This document shows, piece by piece, positions 8,696 through 16,358 of a stretch of 64,000 nt of DNA (within the stretch, counting starts at the first letter, position 1; the number at the start of each line of letters is the position of its first letter). This DNA is from Sandaracinaceae bacterium (GTDB lineage: Bacteria > Myxococcota_A > Polyangia > Polyangiales > Houyiibacteriaceae): NCBI GenBank assembly GCA_020633055.1, contig JACKEJ010000009.1, forward strand, positions 62,001-126,000, given 5' to 3'. The position numbers were made by a program, and so were the translations under genes. Below the pieces are notes generated by a model. The model was not told where the DNA came from and searched no databases. It saw only the letters and a list, made by a program, of their open reading frames with translations.

Positions 8696-9661
8696 TCAGT
8701 AGCGCCCGCCCGCGGCGGCACCCACGGGGAGGTTCTCGTCCAGCGCGGCCAGCTCCTCCGCGCTGAGGGTGATGGCGTTGGCGGCCTGGTTCTCGTCGAA
8801 GCGCGAGCGCTTCGTGGTGCCGGGGATGGTGACCAGGCGATCGTCGCGCTGCAGCAGCCACGCCAGCGCGAGCTGCGCGGGGGTCACGCCCTTGGCGGCC
8901 GCGATGGCACGCACGCTCTCGACCAGCGCCAGGTTGCGCGCGAAGTTCTCGCCCTGGAAGCGCGGGTTGTTGCGGCGGAAGTCGTCCTCGGCGAAGTCGT
9001 CGGGGGACGTGATGGTCCCCGTGAGGAAGCCACGCCCGAGTGGCGAGTACGCCACGAAGGTGATGCCCAGCTCGCGGCAGGTGCCCAGCAGCTCCGCCTC
9101 CGGCTCACGCGACCACAAGGAGTACTCGGTCTGCAGCGCGGTGATGGGGTGCACGGCGTGCGCGCGCCGCACCTGCTCGGGCGTGGCCTCGGACAGCCCC
9201 AGGAAGCGGACCTTGCCCGCGGTGACCAACTCGGCCATCGCGCCCACCGTCTCCTCGATGGGCGTGTTCGGGTCCACGCGGTGTTGGTAGTAGAGGTCGA
9301 TGGTGTCGATGCCGAGGCGCTCGAGGGACGCGTCACAGCTCGCGCGCACGTACTCGGGGCGCCCGTCGACGCCGCGGAAGCCACGCTCCTCGCTGCGCAG
9401 CACGCCGAACTTGGTGGCGATGACGGCCTCGTCACGACGCCCGCGCAGGGCCGCGCCCACCAGCCGCTCGTTGGTCCACGGGCCGTACATGTCCGCGGTG
9501 TCGAAGAAGTTCACGCCCGTGTCGAGGGCGTGGTGCAGCAGCGCGGTGCTCGCGGCGTCGTCGGCGCTGCCATAGAACTCGGACATGCCCATGCAGCCGA
9601 GCCCGATGGGCGAGATCTGGATGTTGGTGGAACCGAGGGGGCGGCGAGGTGGGGTGGTCAT
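8696..9661 (-). CDS. Aldo/keto reductase
   Basis: A 321-residue NADPH-dependent aldo/keto reductase. It shows the opening LGSTNIQISPIGLGCMGMS, the catalytic DTADMYG (Asp and Tyr), the Lys in ATKFGV, the His in LYYQHRVDP, and the cofactor loop VTIPGTTKRSR near the C-terminus. The start is ATG 9661, preceded by AGGAG; the frame extends to 9856, but the extra sequence is Arg-rich and covers the probable operator. First gene of a two-gene operon with the AraC regulator. Substrate unknown; this subgroup (AKR13-like) reduces carbonyls. Confidence 0.93.
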   Translation of the reverse strand: MTTPPRRPLGSTNIQISPIGLGCMGMSEFYGSADDAASTALLHHALDTGVNFFDTADMYGPWTNERLVGAALRGRRDEAVIATKFGVLRSEERGFRGVDGRPEYVRASCDASLERLGIDTIDLYYQHRVDPNTPIEETVGAMAELVTAGKVRFLGLSEATPEQVRRAHAVHPITALQTEYSLWSREPEAELLGTCRELGITFVAYSPLGRGFLTGTITSPDDFAEDDFRRNNPRFQGENFARNLALVESVRAIAAAKGVTPAQLALAWLLQRDDRLVTIPGTTKRSRFDENQAANAITLSAEELAALDENLPVGAAAGGRY

Positions 9662-9896
9662 GGGGCTCCTTGGAGGATGCATCATCCTGGTGGTTGGATT
9701 CACGCTTCGTCGGCGTGCTTCGTGGGCATGCGCCGAGAAGTGCCGGGAACGTCGGCAACGTAGCCTCAGCGTCGCGCGTGCGAAGCCACGATCCTCCGGA
9801 CTGTTTGCACGATCCTCCGCGCGAGCGTGGCCCTCTGGGCGTGCCGTGCGGGCCACAGTGTGGTGCTGGCCTCACACGCCGCGTGGCGTCTCTGCG
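9662..9896. promoter_or_regulatory. Promoter region of the aldo/keto reductase-AraC operon with 21-bp-spaced direct repeats
   Basis: A noncoding stretch of about 235 bp. It holds two identical 12-mers, CACGATCCTCCG, at 9787-9798 and 9808-9819. Their period of 21 bp is two helical turns, the arrangement AraC family monomers use to bind one DNA face. Closer to the gene, at 9674-9688, a 6-bp hairpin (AGGATG / CATCCT, 3-base loop) lies just before the ribosome binding site. Confidence 0.65.
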
Positions 9897-10682
9897 TCAT
9901 CGGTGAGCCCCCGTCGTGCCGCCCGACCAGGCGCCGAAGACCCCGATGCGCAGCTGCCCACCCACGCGTTGCGGGGCGACGAGCAAGCGTGTCTCCATGA
10001 CGAGGCCGACGTTCGCGTGCGGCAGGACATGCACCAAGAACCCCACGCCGGCTCGGCGCAGGCGCGCGGGGGTGGTGTACGGGACGTCCTCGTCGATGGT
10101 CTGACCCGACGCGCGTCCGAGACGCGTCTCTGTGAAGCTCAGCTGCGGCCCGAAGCGCACAAGACCAATGCGCGCCAGCATCCCCACGGCCGCGTCCACG
10201 CTCAGCGTCGGTCCTCGCAGACGAAAGGGACCAGGCCGCCACGTCGCAAAGCCGCTCAGCGGTTCGGTCAGCAACAGAGCCGACCTCCCGACCCCCACCC
10301 CGACCGACCACCGGACGCCGAACGCGCCGCGACCGAACACTGCCCACGCCGCCTGGACGGAGAGCTCGCGCACCGCGAGCTGGATGCGGTAGTCGGCGTC
10401 CGGCGCGGTGGCTCGTCGGACCAGGTTCGCGTTGAACGTCGGCAGCGCACCCAAGGTCAGCTCGTGTCGGGCGCGAACCGGCCTCGGACGCGACGGCCTC
10501 GCCTCGCTCGACCGCTCGTCCTGCTCGCCTTCCGCGAGCTCGGGCTCGGGTGGATCCGGCGGGTCGGGGAGCCCGAGCCACTGGGCGCCCGCGAGGGAGG
10601 GGGTGAGCAGCGTCAGCCCAAGCGCTACGACCATGCCGCTCTGCACCCGCCTCTCCCACCGTCTGTCCCGGCCTGCTCGCAT
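9897..10682 (-). CDS. Exported hypothetical protein, probably outer-membrane beta-rich
   Basis: A 261-residue protein with a signal peptide (Arg-rich start, hydrophobic core VVALGLTLLTPSLAGAQ, cleavage after about residue 33) and a Pro/Glu-rich segment. The rest alternates polar and hydrophobic residues (RIQLAVRELSVQAAW, GVRWSVGVGVGRSALLL, LRIGVFGAWS), as in beta-barrel or lipocalin-like outer-membrane proteins. ATG 10682 has a textbook AGGAGG ribosome binding site. No motif identifies a function; similar proteins are common as orphans in myxobacteria. Confidence 0.65.
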   Translation of the reverse strand: MRAGRDRRWERRVQSGMVVALGLTLLTPSLAGAQWLGLPDPPDPPEPELAEGEQDERSSEARPSRPRPVRARHELTLGALPTFNANLVRRATAPDADYRIQLAVRELSVQAAWAVFGRGAFGVRWSVGVGVGRSALLLTEPLSGFATWRPGPFRLRGPTLSVDAAVGMLARIGLVRFGPQLSFTETRLGRASGQTIDEDVPYTTPARLRRAGVGFLVHVLPHANVGLVMETRLLVAPQRVGGQLRIGVFGAWSGGTTGAHR

Positions 10683-10833
10683 CGCGCACCTCCTAGCCCG
10701 CTCTCAGCGCGCCGCAGCGAAGGAGAGCAACGTCCATGCCAGCGACGTCCACGCGCCACACGCGAGGAAGCCATCCTCGCCCAGCCGCACCGACGAGGCG
10801 CGGAAGGTGCGCACGACCACGATGTCCAGGCGC

Positions 10834-11766
10834 TCAGGGGAGGTCTGTGCGCGGCGACCGCCCCCGCCTCGCCGTGCGCGTTGGCGCCAGGTCGCGCTGG
10901 AGCCAGTCGACCAGGGCGCGGGTGCGCGGGGACAGCAGCCGCCGGTGGGGGAACACGAGGCTCACGGGGATGGGCGGTGGCGCGTAGCGCTCGAGCACCG
11001 GGACCAGCGCGCCCGCCGACACCAGGTCCTCGACCTGATACGACAAGACCTGACCGAACCCGAGGCCCGCCACCATCGCGCCGATGCAGGCCTGCGTGTC
11101 GTTGGTGGCGAAGGCGCCATGCACGGGCACGCCGAAGGGCTTCCCGTCGCGCACGAAGTGGAACTGGTCGACGCGCGCGTCGTCGCGCCGGAAGGGCACG
11201 GTGGGCAGCTCGGCCAGCGCCTCGGGACGCCGCGGACGTCCCTGGCGCGCCAGCAGCGCGGGGCTGCCCACCACCATGCGCCGGACGACGCCGACCTTGG
11301 TGGCCACCAGCGACGAGCTCCCGAGCGGGGCGATGCGCACCCCCACGTCGAACCCCTCCTCGACGAGGTGCACGACGCGGTCGAGCAGCACCAGCTCGAC
11401 CTGCACGTCCGGGAAGCGCTCGAGGAAGCGACCCACGGAGGGGGCCACACGCAGCTGCCCATAGCGTACCGAGGCGGTGACGCGCACGAGCCCGCGTGGC
11501 GACGCGTCCTCCCCACGGAGCCCCGCCTCGGTCTCCGCGATGTCGCTCAACACCTGGCGGCAGCGCTCGAGGTATGCCGTGCCTTCGTGCGTGAGCGCCA
11601 TGCTGCGGGTGGTGCGGTTCAAGAGGCGCACGCCGAGGTGCTCCTCCAGCAGCGCTAGCGAGCGCACGACGGCCGGTGGTGACTTGCCCAGCGTTCGGGC
11701 CGCCGCCGTGAGGCTGCCCTCGTCCACGATGGTGACGAAGACCTGCATGAGGGTGAGCTTGTCCAT
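10834..11766 (-). CDS. LysR family transcriptional regulator
   Basis: A 310-residue LTTR. The winged HTH covers residues 1-60 (MDKLTLMQVFVTIVDEGSLTAAARTLGKSPPAVVRSLALLEEHLGVRLLNRTTRSMALTHEG in overlapping pieces), followed by a substrate-binding domain of the CrgA/DsdC-like type (VELVLLDRVVHLVEEGFDVGVRI). It diverges from a VOC/flavin-protein operon; the 80-bp gap contains an inverted repeat GATTC-N15-GAATC at 11772-11796 that fits an LTTR site. Probably regulates itself and the divergent pair. Effector unknown. Confidence 0.92.
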   Translation of the reverse strand: MDKLTLMQVFVTIVDEGSLTAAARTLGKSPPAVVRSLALLEEHLGVRLLNRTTRSMALTHEGTAYLERCRQVLSDIAETEAGLRGEDASPRGLVRVTASVRYGQLRVAPSVGRFLERFPDVQVELVLLDRVVHLVEEGFDVGVRIAPLGSSSLVATKVGVVRRMVVGSPALLARQGRPRRPEALAELPTVPFRRDDARVDQFHFVRDGKPFGVPVHGAFATNDTQACIGAMVAGLGFGQVLSYQVEDLVSAGALVPVLERYAPPPIPVSLVFPHRRLLSPRTRALVDWLQRDLAPTRTARRGRSPRTDLP

Positions 11767-11771
11767 CGAGA

Positions 11772-11796
11772 TTCGTCAGTATAGTGGATGAATCAT
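11772..11796. promoter_or_regulatory. Inverted repeat, candidate LysR-type binding site
   Basis: GATTC (11772-11776) and GAATC (11792-11796) flank a 15-bp AT-rich centre that includes TATAG. The site is 6 bp from the LysR start codon (11766) and 50 bp from the VOC protein start, the usual position for an LTTR site between divergent genes. Confidence 0.45.
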
Positions 11797-11846
11797 GTCC
11801 GTCTCGGGCCATTTATCAGCGACGGCGTGCGCGCCATGCTGGGTCC

Positions 11847-12272
11847 ATGACACACACGGCACTCACTCACGGCATCCATCACCTCGGCCTCACGGTCTCC
11901 CATCTGCAGCACGCCAAGGCCTTCTTCGTCGACGCGTTGGGCTTCCGCGTGGTCGGCGAGAAGCCGGACTACCCGGCGGTCTTCGTCAGCGACGGGCAGG
12001 TCATGATGACGCTCTGGCAGGTCCGGGAGCCCGACAAGGCGGCGCCCTTCGACCGCGAGCGAGTCGTCGGACTTCATCACGTGGCGCTGACGCTGGCCCC
12101 GGGCCTGACGCTCGAGGCGGCGTTCCAGAAGGTGCGGGAGGCGCCGGGCGTCACCGTCGAGTTCGGCCCGGAGCCGCTTGGCGGCGGCCCCGTGCGGCAC
12201 TTCATGTGCATCGTGCCCGGGGGCGTACGGGTGGAGCTCCTCGCGGCTCCGTCTCCGGACGCTGCCCCGTGA
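11847..12272 (+). CDS. VOC (glyoxalase/bleomycin resistance) family protein
   Basis: A 141-residue single-module vicinal-oxygen-chelate protein. The first beta-alpha-beta-beta-beta unit starts GIHHLGLTVSHLQHAKAFFVDALGFRVVGEKPDY; the second starts GLHHVALTLAPG. The metal-ligand positions are consistent: His in the first strand (HHLGL), His at HHVAL and Glu at VELL near the end. Such proteins are lyases, dioxygenases or binding proteins; the substrate is unknown. Start ATG 11847. Its stop overlaps the start of the next gene (GTGA), and both face away from the LysR gene. Confidence 0.9.
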   Translation: MTHTALTHGIHHLGLTVSHLQHAKAFFVDALGFRVVGEKPDYPAVFVSDGQVMMTLWQVREPDKAAPFDRERVVGLHHVALTLAPGLTLEAAFQKVREAPGVTVEFGPEPLGGGPVRHFMCIVPGGVRVELLAAPSPDAAP

Positions 12273-13270
12273 GCCGCGCCCCACAGCACCGCGGTGCGCG
12301 CGGCGGAGCTCACGTCTCCGTGTTCCACCCGGGCGAGCTCGCGACCCAAGCGCGCGCGGGCGCGCCGGCCGCGGTGCAGGCCATGGGCCCGCGCATGATC
12401 CGTGACCACCTCGTGGAGCAGCACCGGGCGTTCTTCGCGCAGCTGCCGTTCGTGGTGGCGTGTGGGCGCGACGGCGAGGGGCGTCCTTGGGTGAGCCTCG
12501 TCGCGGGCACGCCGGGTTTCGCGCGGGCACCGTCGCCGGGCGAGCTGCGCGTCGATGCGCTGCCCAGCCAGGACGACCCGCTCGGCGAGGCTGTGCACAC
12601 GGGTGCGCCGCTGGGACTGCTGGGCATCGAGCTTCCCACGCGACGCCGCAATCGCCTCAACGGGTATGTGCGCGGGCGCGACGCGCGTGGCTTCTCGGTG
12701 CAGGTGCAGCAGAGCTTCGGGAACTGCCCGCAGTACATCACGCCTCGCGCGGTCGAGTACGTGGGACCCATGGGTGCACCCTGCGCGCGGGCCGGCGGGA
12801 CGAGTCGCGCCGCGAGGGCGGAGGACCGCACACCCCCGTCTCGGGCCGGGCAGCTCTCGCCCCAGCACGTTGCGCTGATCGAGCGCGCAGACACCTTCTT
12901 CATCGGGTCGGGCGCATACGATGGGTCCGGCGCCTACGACGACGCGGCGCACGGCGCCGGTGGTCTCGACGTGTCGCATCGCGGCGGCCCGCCCGGGTTC
13001 GTTCGCGTGGACGACGCGCGCCATCTCGTGTTCCCGGACTACGCGGGGAACAACCTCTACAACACGCTGGGCAACTTGGCGTCCGACGCGCGGGCGGGGC
13101 TGCTCTTCGTGGACTTCGCGGCGGGGGCGTGGCTGCACCTCACGGGGCGCGCGGAGGTCCTGTGGGACTCCCCACGCACGGCCGCCTTCCCTGGGGCGCG
13201 GCGGCTCGTGAGCTTCGAGGTCGACGCGTGCGTCTGGCGCTCCAGACGTGGGCCGCTGCGCTTCTCGTGA
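12269..13270 (+). CDS. Pyridoxamine 5'-phosphate oxidase-like flavin-nucleotide-binding protein
   Basis: A 333-residue FMN-binding split-barrel protein. The opening FHPGELATQARAG and the later FFIGSG, DVSHRGGPPGFVRV, FPDYAGNNLYNTLGNL and GLLFVDF segments match the family of large flavin-nucleotide-binding proteins, often linked to ferredoxin reductases or nitroreductase-like functions. GTG 12269 overlaps the VOC stop by 4 nt, so translation is coupled. Oddity: a hexapeptide GSGAYD is duplicated in tandem at about 213-224, and the two DNA copies (12905-12922, 12923-12940) differ only at third codon positions. Reaction unknown. Confidence 0.85.
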   Translation: MSRAPQHRGARGGAHVSVFHPGELATQARAGAPAAVQAMGPRMIRDHLVEQHRAFFAQLPFVVACGRDGEGRPWVSLVAGTPGFARAPSPGELRVDALPSQDDPLGEAVHTGAPLGLLGIELPTRRRNRLNGYVRGRDARGFSVQVQQSFGNCPQYITPRAVEYVGPMGAPCARAGGTSRAARAEDRTPPSRAGQLSPQHVALIERADTFFIGSGAYDGSGAYDDAAHGAGGLDVSHRGGPPGFVRVDDARHLVFPDYAGNNLYNTLGNLASDARAGLLFVDFAAGAWLHLTGRAEVLWDSPRTAAFPGARRLVSFEVDACVWRSRRGPLRFS

Positions 13271-13310
13271 GCGGCCCGGGCGGGCGCGCGCGGGTGCTAT
13301 CGTTCCCCCC

Positions 13311-13505
13311 ATGCGCTGCCGCTTCTGCCACCACCCCATGGCCTACATCCACGGGCACGCTGCGTGCGTGACACAGGGTTGCCCGCTGCACGGCGTGAAC
13401 CAGGCCGAGTGCTGCGACGGGGAGACGGTCATGAACTGCCCAGTCCCCACGTCGGACTTGGCGCGCGGTCCCGAGGCCGAGCGCGAGAGCTCCTCGTCCG
13501 ACTGA
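13311..13505 (+). CDS. Small Cys-rich protein, probable zinc ribbon
   Basis: A 64-residue protein beginning MRCRFCHHPMAYI, with CxxC at 3-6 and further Cys in VTQGCPLHG and ECCDGETVMNC: seven cysteines and several histidines in the first 45 residues, followed by an acidic Ser-rich tail. The pairs CxxC and C-x4-H suggest a zinc-binding knuckle. No function can be assigned. Starts 40 nt after the flavin protein and is convergent with the TfoX-N gene. Confidence 0.65.
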   Translation: MRCRFCHHPMAYIHGHAACVTQGCPLHGVNQAECCDGETVMNCPVPTSDLARGPEAERESSSSD

Positions 13506-13541
13506 CCGAGGGTCGCGGTCCCGCGCGCGGCGGATGACGCC

Positions 13542-13937
13542 TCAGCGCTTGGCGCTGCGACGCTTCGCCGGACCCTTCCGTGGTCGCGGGGCGGCCTTGG
13601 CTTTCGCAGCGCGCTGGGCCGCGCCCACACCCAGGCGCGCCCAGGTCACCAGCAGGTCGCCGTCATCCAGCGCGGCGACCGGGGCCTTGCGGTAGCTCAT
13701 GCTCATCGAGCCCCCGCCCTTCTTCTCGTACACGAAGCGCGGCAGCCCCTCGGCCTCGAAGCGCCCCTCGGTCTCGTCGTCCACCTTGAGGTAGAGCTCG
13801 TCGTCGGCCACCAGCGCGAACATCGTGCCGTCCAGGTAGAAGCCGTGCCCGCCGAACATGGCGCGGGCCACGACGGGGCCCAGGGGCTGGAGCAGGTCCA
13901 CCCAGTGCGCCACGAGCTCGTTCTTGGAGGTGCTCAT
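13542..13937 (-). CDS. TfoX/Sxy N-terminal domain family protein
   Basis: A 131-residue protein with the TfoX N-terminal fold: VVARAMFGGHGFYLDGTMFALVADDELYLKVDDE is diagnostic (R-x-M-F-G-G-x-G). Only this domain is present, followed by a Lys/Arg/Ala-rich tail (about 105-131), which may bind nucleic acid. Full-length Sxy/TfoX activates competence genes in gamma-proteobacteria; stand-alone N-domains are widespread and of unknown role. ATG 13937 overlaps the stop of the preceding minus-strand gene by 4 nt. Confidence 0.88.
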   Translation of the reverse strand: MSTSKNELVAHWVDLLQPLGPVVARAMFGGHGFYLDGTMFALVADDELYLKVDDETEGRFEAEGLPRFVYEKKGGGSMSMSYRKAPVAALDDGDLLVTWARLGVGAAQRAAKAKAAPRPRKGPAKRRSAKR

Positions 13938-14863
13938 CGCTGTGCAGGGTAGCGCCGGCGGCGACCGAACAGAACCACCAGCGCGGCGCTCAGCGCAAGG
14001 AGGGCTGCGCGCGATGGCCCAGGCGGAGCGGCGCGGCAGCCTTCTCCGTTCGCCATGGGGTCCCCGTTGGGCGGGTCGGGATCTGGGTTCGCGTCACAGG
14101 CGCCTTGCTCCACGAGCGCCCACGTGACCGGCGTGGACATCACCCCGGCGACGTTCATCGCCACGACGGGCGCGCTCGCGGGGGGCGTGCGCGCATCGCC
14201 CGTGAACGTGGGCGCGCTGTGGTAGGCCGCGCGGGGGTCGAGGATGCCGAGCAGCTCGCCCGCGCCGTTCACCCAGCCGATGATGGTCCCAGGCTGCGTC
14301 AGCGTGAAGCGCACGGTCGTATCGAGCCGCCCCGAGGTGTCCGGGCGCTCGCAGCACGAGTCCCGCGGCTCGGTGCAGGCGGTGCAAGCGGCCTGTCCGA
14401 GCGCGACGGTCGGAGCGCTCGGCGGCGTCGTGTCGGGCATGTCCGCGTGGACGGCGTACGTGCCGAGCGGCTCGTCCGAGGCGAACGCGTCGGGGCCGTA
14501 GACCGTGACCTCGGTGGTCGACGACGTGTCGAAGCGCAGGAGGGCTGCGCCCGGCAAGATGGTCACGCTGACCGAGATGGGCTCACCCTCGGCGTCCTCC
14601 ACGTGGAACGCGTCCACGCCGCCCGGCACCCCGACGTGGTAGTGGAGCGCCACGAGCACCTCCCCTGACGGCAACGACTCTCCGTCGTCGGGGGTGGCGT
14701 GCGAGAAGGGCGCAGCGAGACTGCACGCTCGCGCGGGGGTCGCCACCGCACAGCACGCGAGGGACAGCAGCCCTGCAGCCAGGCTCACCCCTGTCGAAAG
14801 CGGGGCGCGACCGACGCGCGCAAGCGCACGTGCCTCAATGGAGTCCTCCCAGAAGTCCTTCAT
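13934..14863 (-). CDS. Secreted protein with MYXO-CTERM-like sorting tail
   Basis: A 309-residue exported protein. After a polar start there is a hydrophobic signal segment (GVSLAAGLLSLACCAVATPARA, about 25-46). The mature part has an Ig/copper-resistance-like beta stretch (SFSHATPDDGESLPSGEVLVALHYHVG) and several Cys pairs (ACTACTEPRDSCC). The extreme C-terminus is GEGC, a hydrophobic helix (ALLALSAALVVLF) and GRRRR: the Cys-helix-Arg architecture of MYXO-CTERM proteins, which are anchored at the myxobacterial surface. Translationally coupled to the TfoX-N gene (ATGA). Function unknown. Confidence 0.7.
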   Translation of the reverse strand: MKDFWEDSIEARALARVGRAPLSTGVSLAAGLLSLACCAVATPARACSLAAPFSHATPDDGESLPSGEVLVALHYHVGVPGGVDAFHVEDAEGEPISVSVTILPGAALLRFDTSSTTEVTVYGPDAFASDEPLGTYAVHADMPDTTPPSAPTVALGQAACTACTEPRDSCCERPDTSGRLDTTVRFTLTQPGTIIGWVNGAGELLGILDPRAAYHSAPTFTGDARTPPASAPVVAMNVAGVMSTPVTWALVEQGACDANPDPDPPNGDPMANGEGCRAAPPGPSRAALLALSAALVVLFGRRRRYPAQR

Positions 14864-14935
14864 GACCCTCGTTCTAGCGGCTGGAGGTCGTGGACGTCAA
14901 TCTCGGGCCGTGCCATTCGTGTGGCAGGGGGCGCC

Positions 14936-15331
14936 TCAGGCATCGCCCACGCGCAAGCCCGCTGCGGCGATGGCGTCCAGCAGTGCGGCGTGCAGCGCGA
15001 GCGGGTCTTCGTTCAGCCCCTTCAGCTCGTCCGGCCCCAGCAGCGGGACGAACCCCTCGTCCGTGCGCGCCAGCACCATGGGGAAGCGACCGTCGATGGC
15101 GGCGGCCAGCGCGTCGCTCAGCTGGTTCCTGTAGACCTCCTCCACCGGCGTGAGCAGCTGCTTCTCACACTTGGCCCACTCGCCCTTCTTCGTGAGCCCG
15201 CCGTAGGTGATCTTGCAGAGCTCGCAGGGCTCGTCTCCGCGGATGGTGTCCGCCAGGTACGAGAGCCCGCCCTTGAGGGACCACGTGGCGTTGAAGGCCA
15301 TCACGACGGCGCGCAGGGAGGAACCGGCCAT
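14936..15331 (-). CDS. Conserved hypothetical protein
   Basis: A 131-residue protein not recognised. It is soluble-looking, with one CxxC (CELC, near residue 38) and another Cys about 15 residues later (AKCEK), and a helical C-terminal half (VYRNQLSDALAAAIDGRFPMVLARTDEGFVPLLGPDEL). I chose ATG 15331, just before GSSLRAVVMAFNATWSLKGG, because upstream sequence in this frame runs into the AT-rich ArsR promoter. Divergent from an ArsR-SRPBCC pair. Confidence 0.6.
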   Translation of the reverse strand: MAGSSLRAVVMAFNATWSLKGGLSYLADTIRGDEPCELCKITYGGLTKKGEWAKCEKQLLTPVEEVYRNQLSDALAAAIDGRFPMVLARTDEGFVPLLGPDELKGLNEDPLALHAALLDAIAAAGLRVGDA

Positions 15332-15404
15332 GCCGCACTCTATCAGCCGTGCGCCGCGGGGGGTGGTGCGCCCCGGCAGGGTCCGTTCTAAATATGTGCT
15401 TGCA

Positions 15405-15414
15405 GTTATATAAC
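15405..15414. promoter_or_regulatory. Palindrome over -10-like element, candidate ArsR-family operator
   Basis: GTTATATAAC is a perfect 10-bp palindrome that contains TATAAC (15409-15414), a -10-like hexamer, 21 bp before the start codon of the ArsR gene at 15435. The stretch 15390-15430 is strikingly AT-rich for this genome. A repressor bound here would block RNA polymerase, as expected for autoregulation. Confidence 0.5.
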
Positions 15415-15434
15415 GAATTCTGCATGTTATCGAC

Positions 15435-15845
15435 ATGCCCGCCCTGCAGTCGCTCGACATGACCTTCGCCGCGCTGTCCGACCCGACGCGCCGCGCCATC
15501 CTCGCGCGTCTGGCTCAGGGGGAGGCCACCGTCAACGAGCTCGCCGCGCCCTTCGCGGTGTCTCAACCCGCCATCTCGCGGCACATCAAGGTGCTCAGCG
15601 AGGCGGGGCTCATCACGCAGCGCGTCGAGGGCACCAAGCGACCGTGCCGGCTCGCGCCCACCGCGCTGACCGAGCTGGACGAGTACCTGAACATGCTGCG
15701 CCGCGCGCTCGAGGCGAACTACTCCCGGCTCGACGCCCTGCTCGCGGAGCAGACCGACGCGCACACCTCCGGGACCCCAGTGTCCGTGAACCCCAAGACC
15801 ACGAAACCCAAGACCGCGAGCACCGCCGTCAAAAAGAGGAAGTGA
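15435..15845 (+). CDS. ArsR family (SdpR-like) transcriptional regulator
   Basis: A 136-residue winged-helix repressor: MTFAALSDPTRRAILARLAQGEATVNELAAPFAVSQPAISRHIKVLSEAGLI is the typical opening, with the recognition helix at SQPAISRHIKVL. No Cys pair for metals. The C-terminus is a Lys/Thr/Ala-rich tail (about 108-136). It belongs to the group that is always followed by an SRPBCC/AHSA1 gene, here 3 nt downstream, so it is likely to repress that operon in response to a small molecule. A leader of about 14 nt is expected if TATAAC at 15409 is the -10. Confidence 0.93.
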   Translation: MPALQSLDMTFAALSDPTRRAILARLAQGEATVNELAAPFAVSQPAISRHIKVLSEAGLITQRVEGTKRPCRLAPTALTELDEYLNMLRRALEANYSRLDALLAEQTDAHTSGTPVSVNPKTTKPKTASTAVKKRK

Positions 15846-15847
15846 CC

Positions 15848-16324
15848 ATGAGCAAGTTGCAGCTGAAGACCGAAGGAGACCTCCACGTGGTCGTCACGCG
15901 CCGCTTCGCCGCGCCGCCGTCGGCCGTGTACCGCGCGCACCTCGAGCCCGAGCTGATCCAGCAGTGGATGCTGGGGCCCGACGGATGGAGCATGCCGGTG
16001 TGCATCAACGAGGCGAAGGTGGGCGGCACCATCCGCTACGAGTGGGCCGACGGGAGCGGCCACGGCTTTCACCTGACGGGCGAGCTCCTGGAGCTGGACC
16101 CCCCGCGCCGCATCGTCCACGTGGAGCGCATGTTCTTGCCCGACCCCACCCCGGACAACCACGTCGAGACCGTGTTCGAGGCCGACGGTGACGGCACGCT
16201 CATGACCATGCGCATGACGCTGCCCGACGAGGCGACGCGCAAGGCCATGCTCGAGTCCGGCATGGAGCACGGCATGGAAGCGTCCTACGTGCGCCTCGAG
16301 CAGAGCCAGGGCTTTTGCGCGTGA
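15848..16324 (+). CDS. SRPBCC / AHSA1-domain (START-like) protein
   Basis: A 158-residue protein of the Bet v1-like fold. Family marks are VTRRFAAPPSAVYRAHLEPELIQQWMLGPDGWSMPVCINEAKVGGTIRYEW, then GFHLTGELLELDPPRRIVHVE and the C-terminal helix region. The hydrophobic cavity binds lipid-like or aromatic ligands; some members act as chaperone activators. The gene is 3 nt after the ArsR gene, so cotranscribed. Ligand unknown. Confidence 0.92.
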   Translation: MSKLQLKTEGDLHVVVTRRFAAPPSAVYRAHLEPELIQQWMLGPDGWSMPVCINEAKVGGTIRYEWADGSGHGFHLTGELLELDPPRRIVHVERMFLPDPTPDNHVETVFEADGDGTLMTMRMTLPDEATRKAMLESGMEHGMEASYVRLEQSQGFCA

Positions 16325-16358
16325 GCACCGCCGGGTCACGGCCTCCCCGCGGTCGCAC

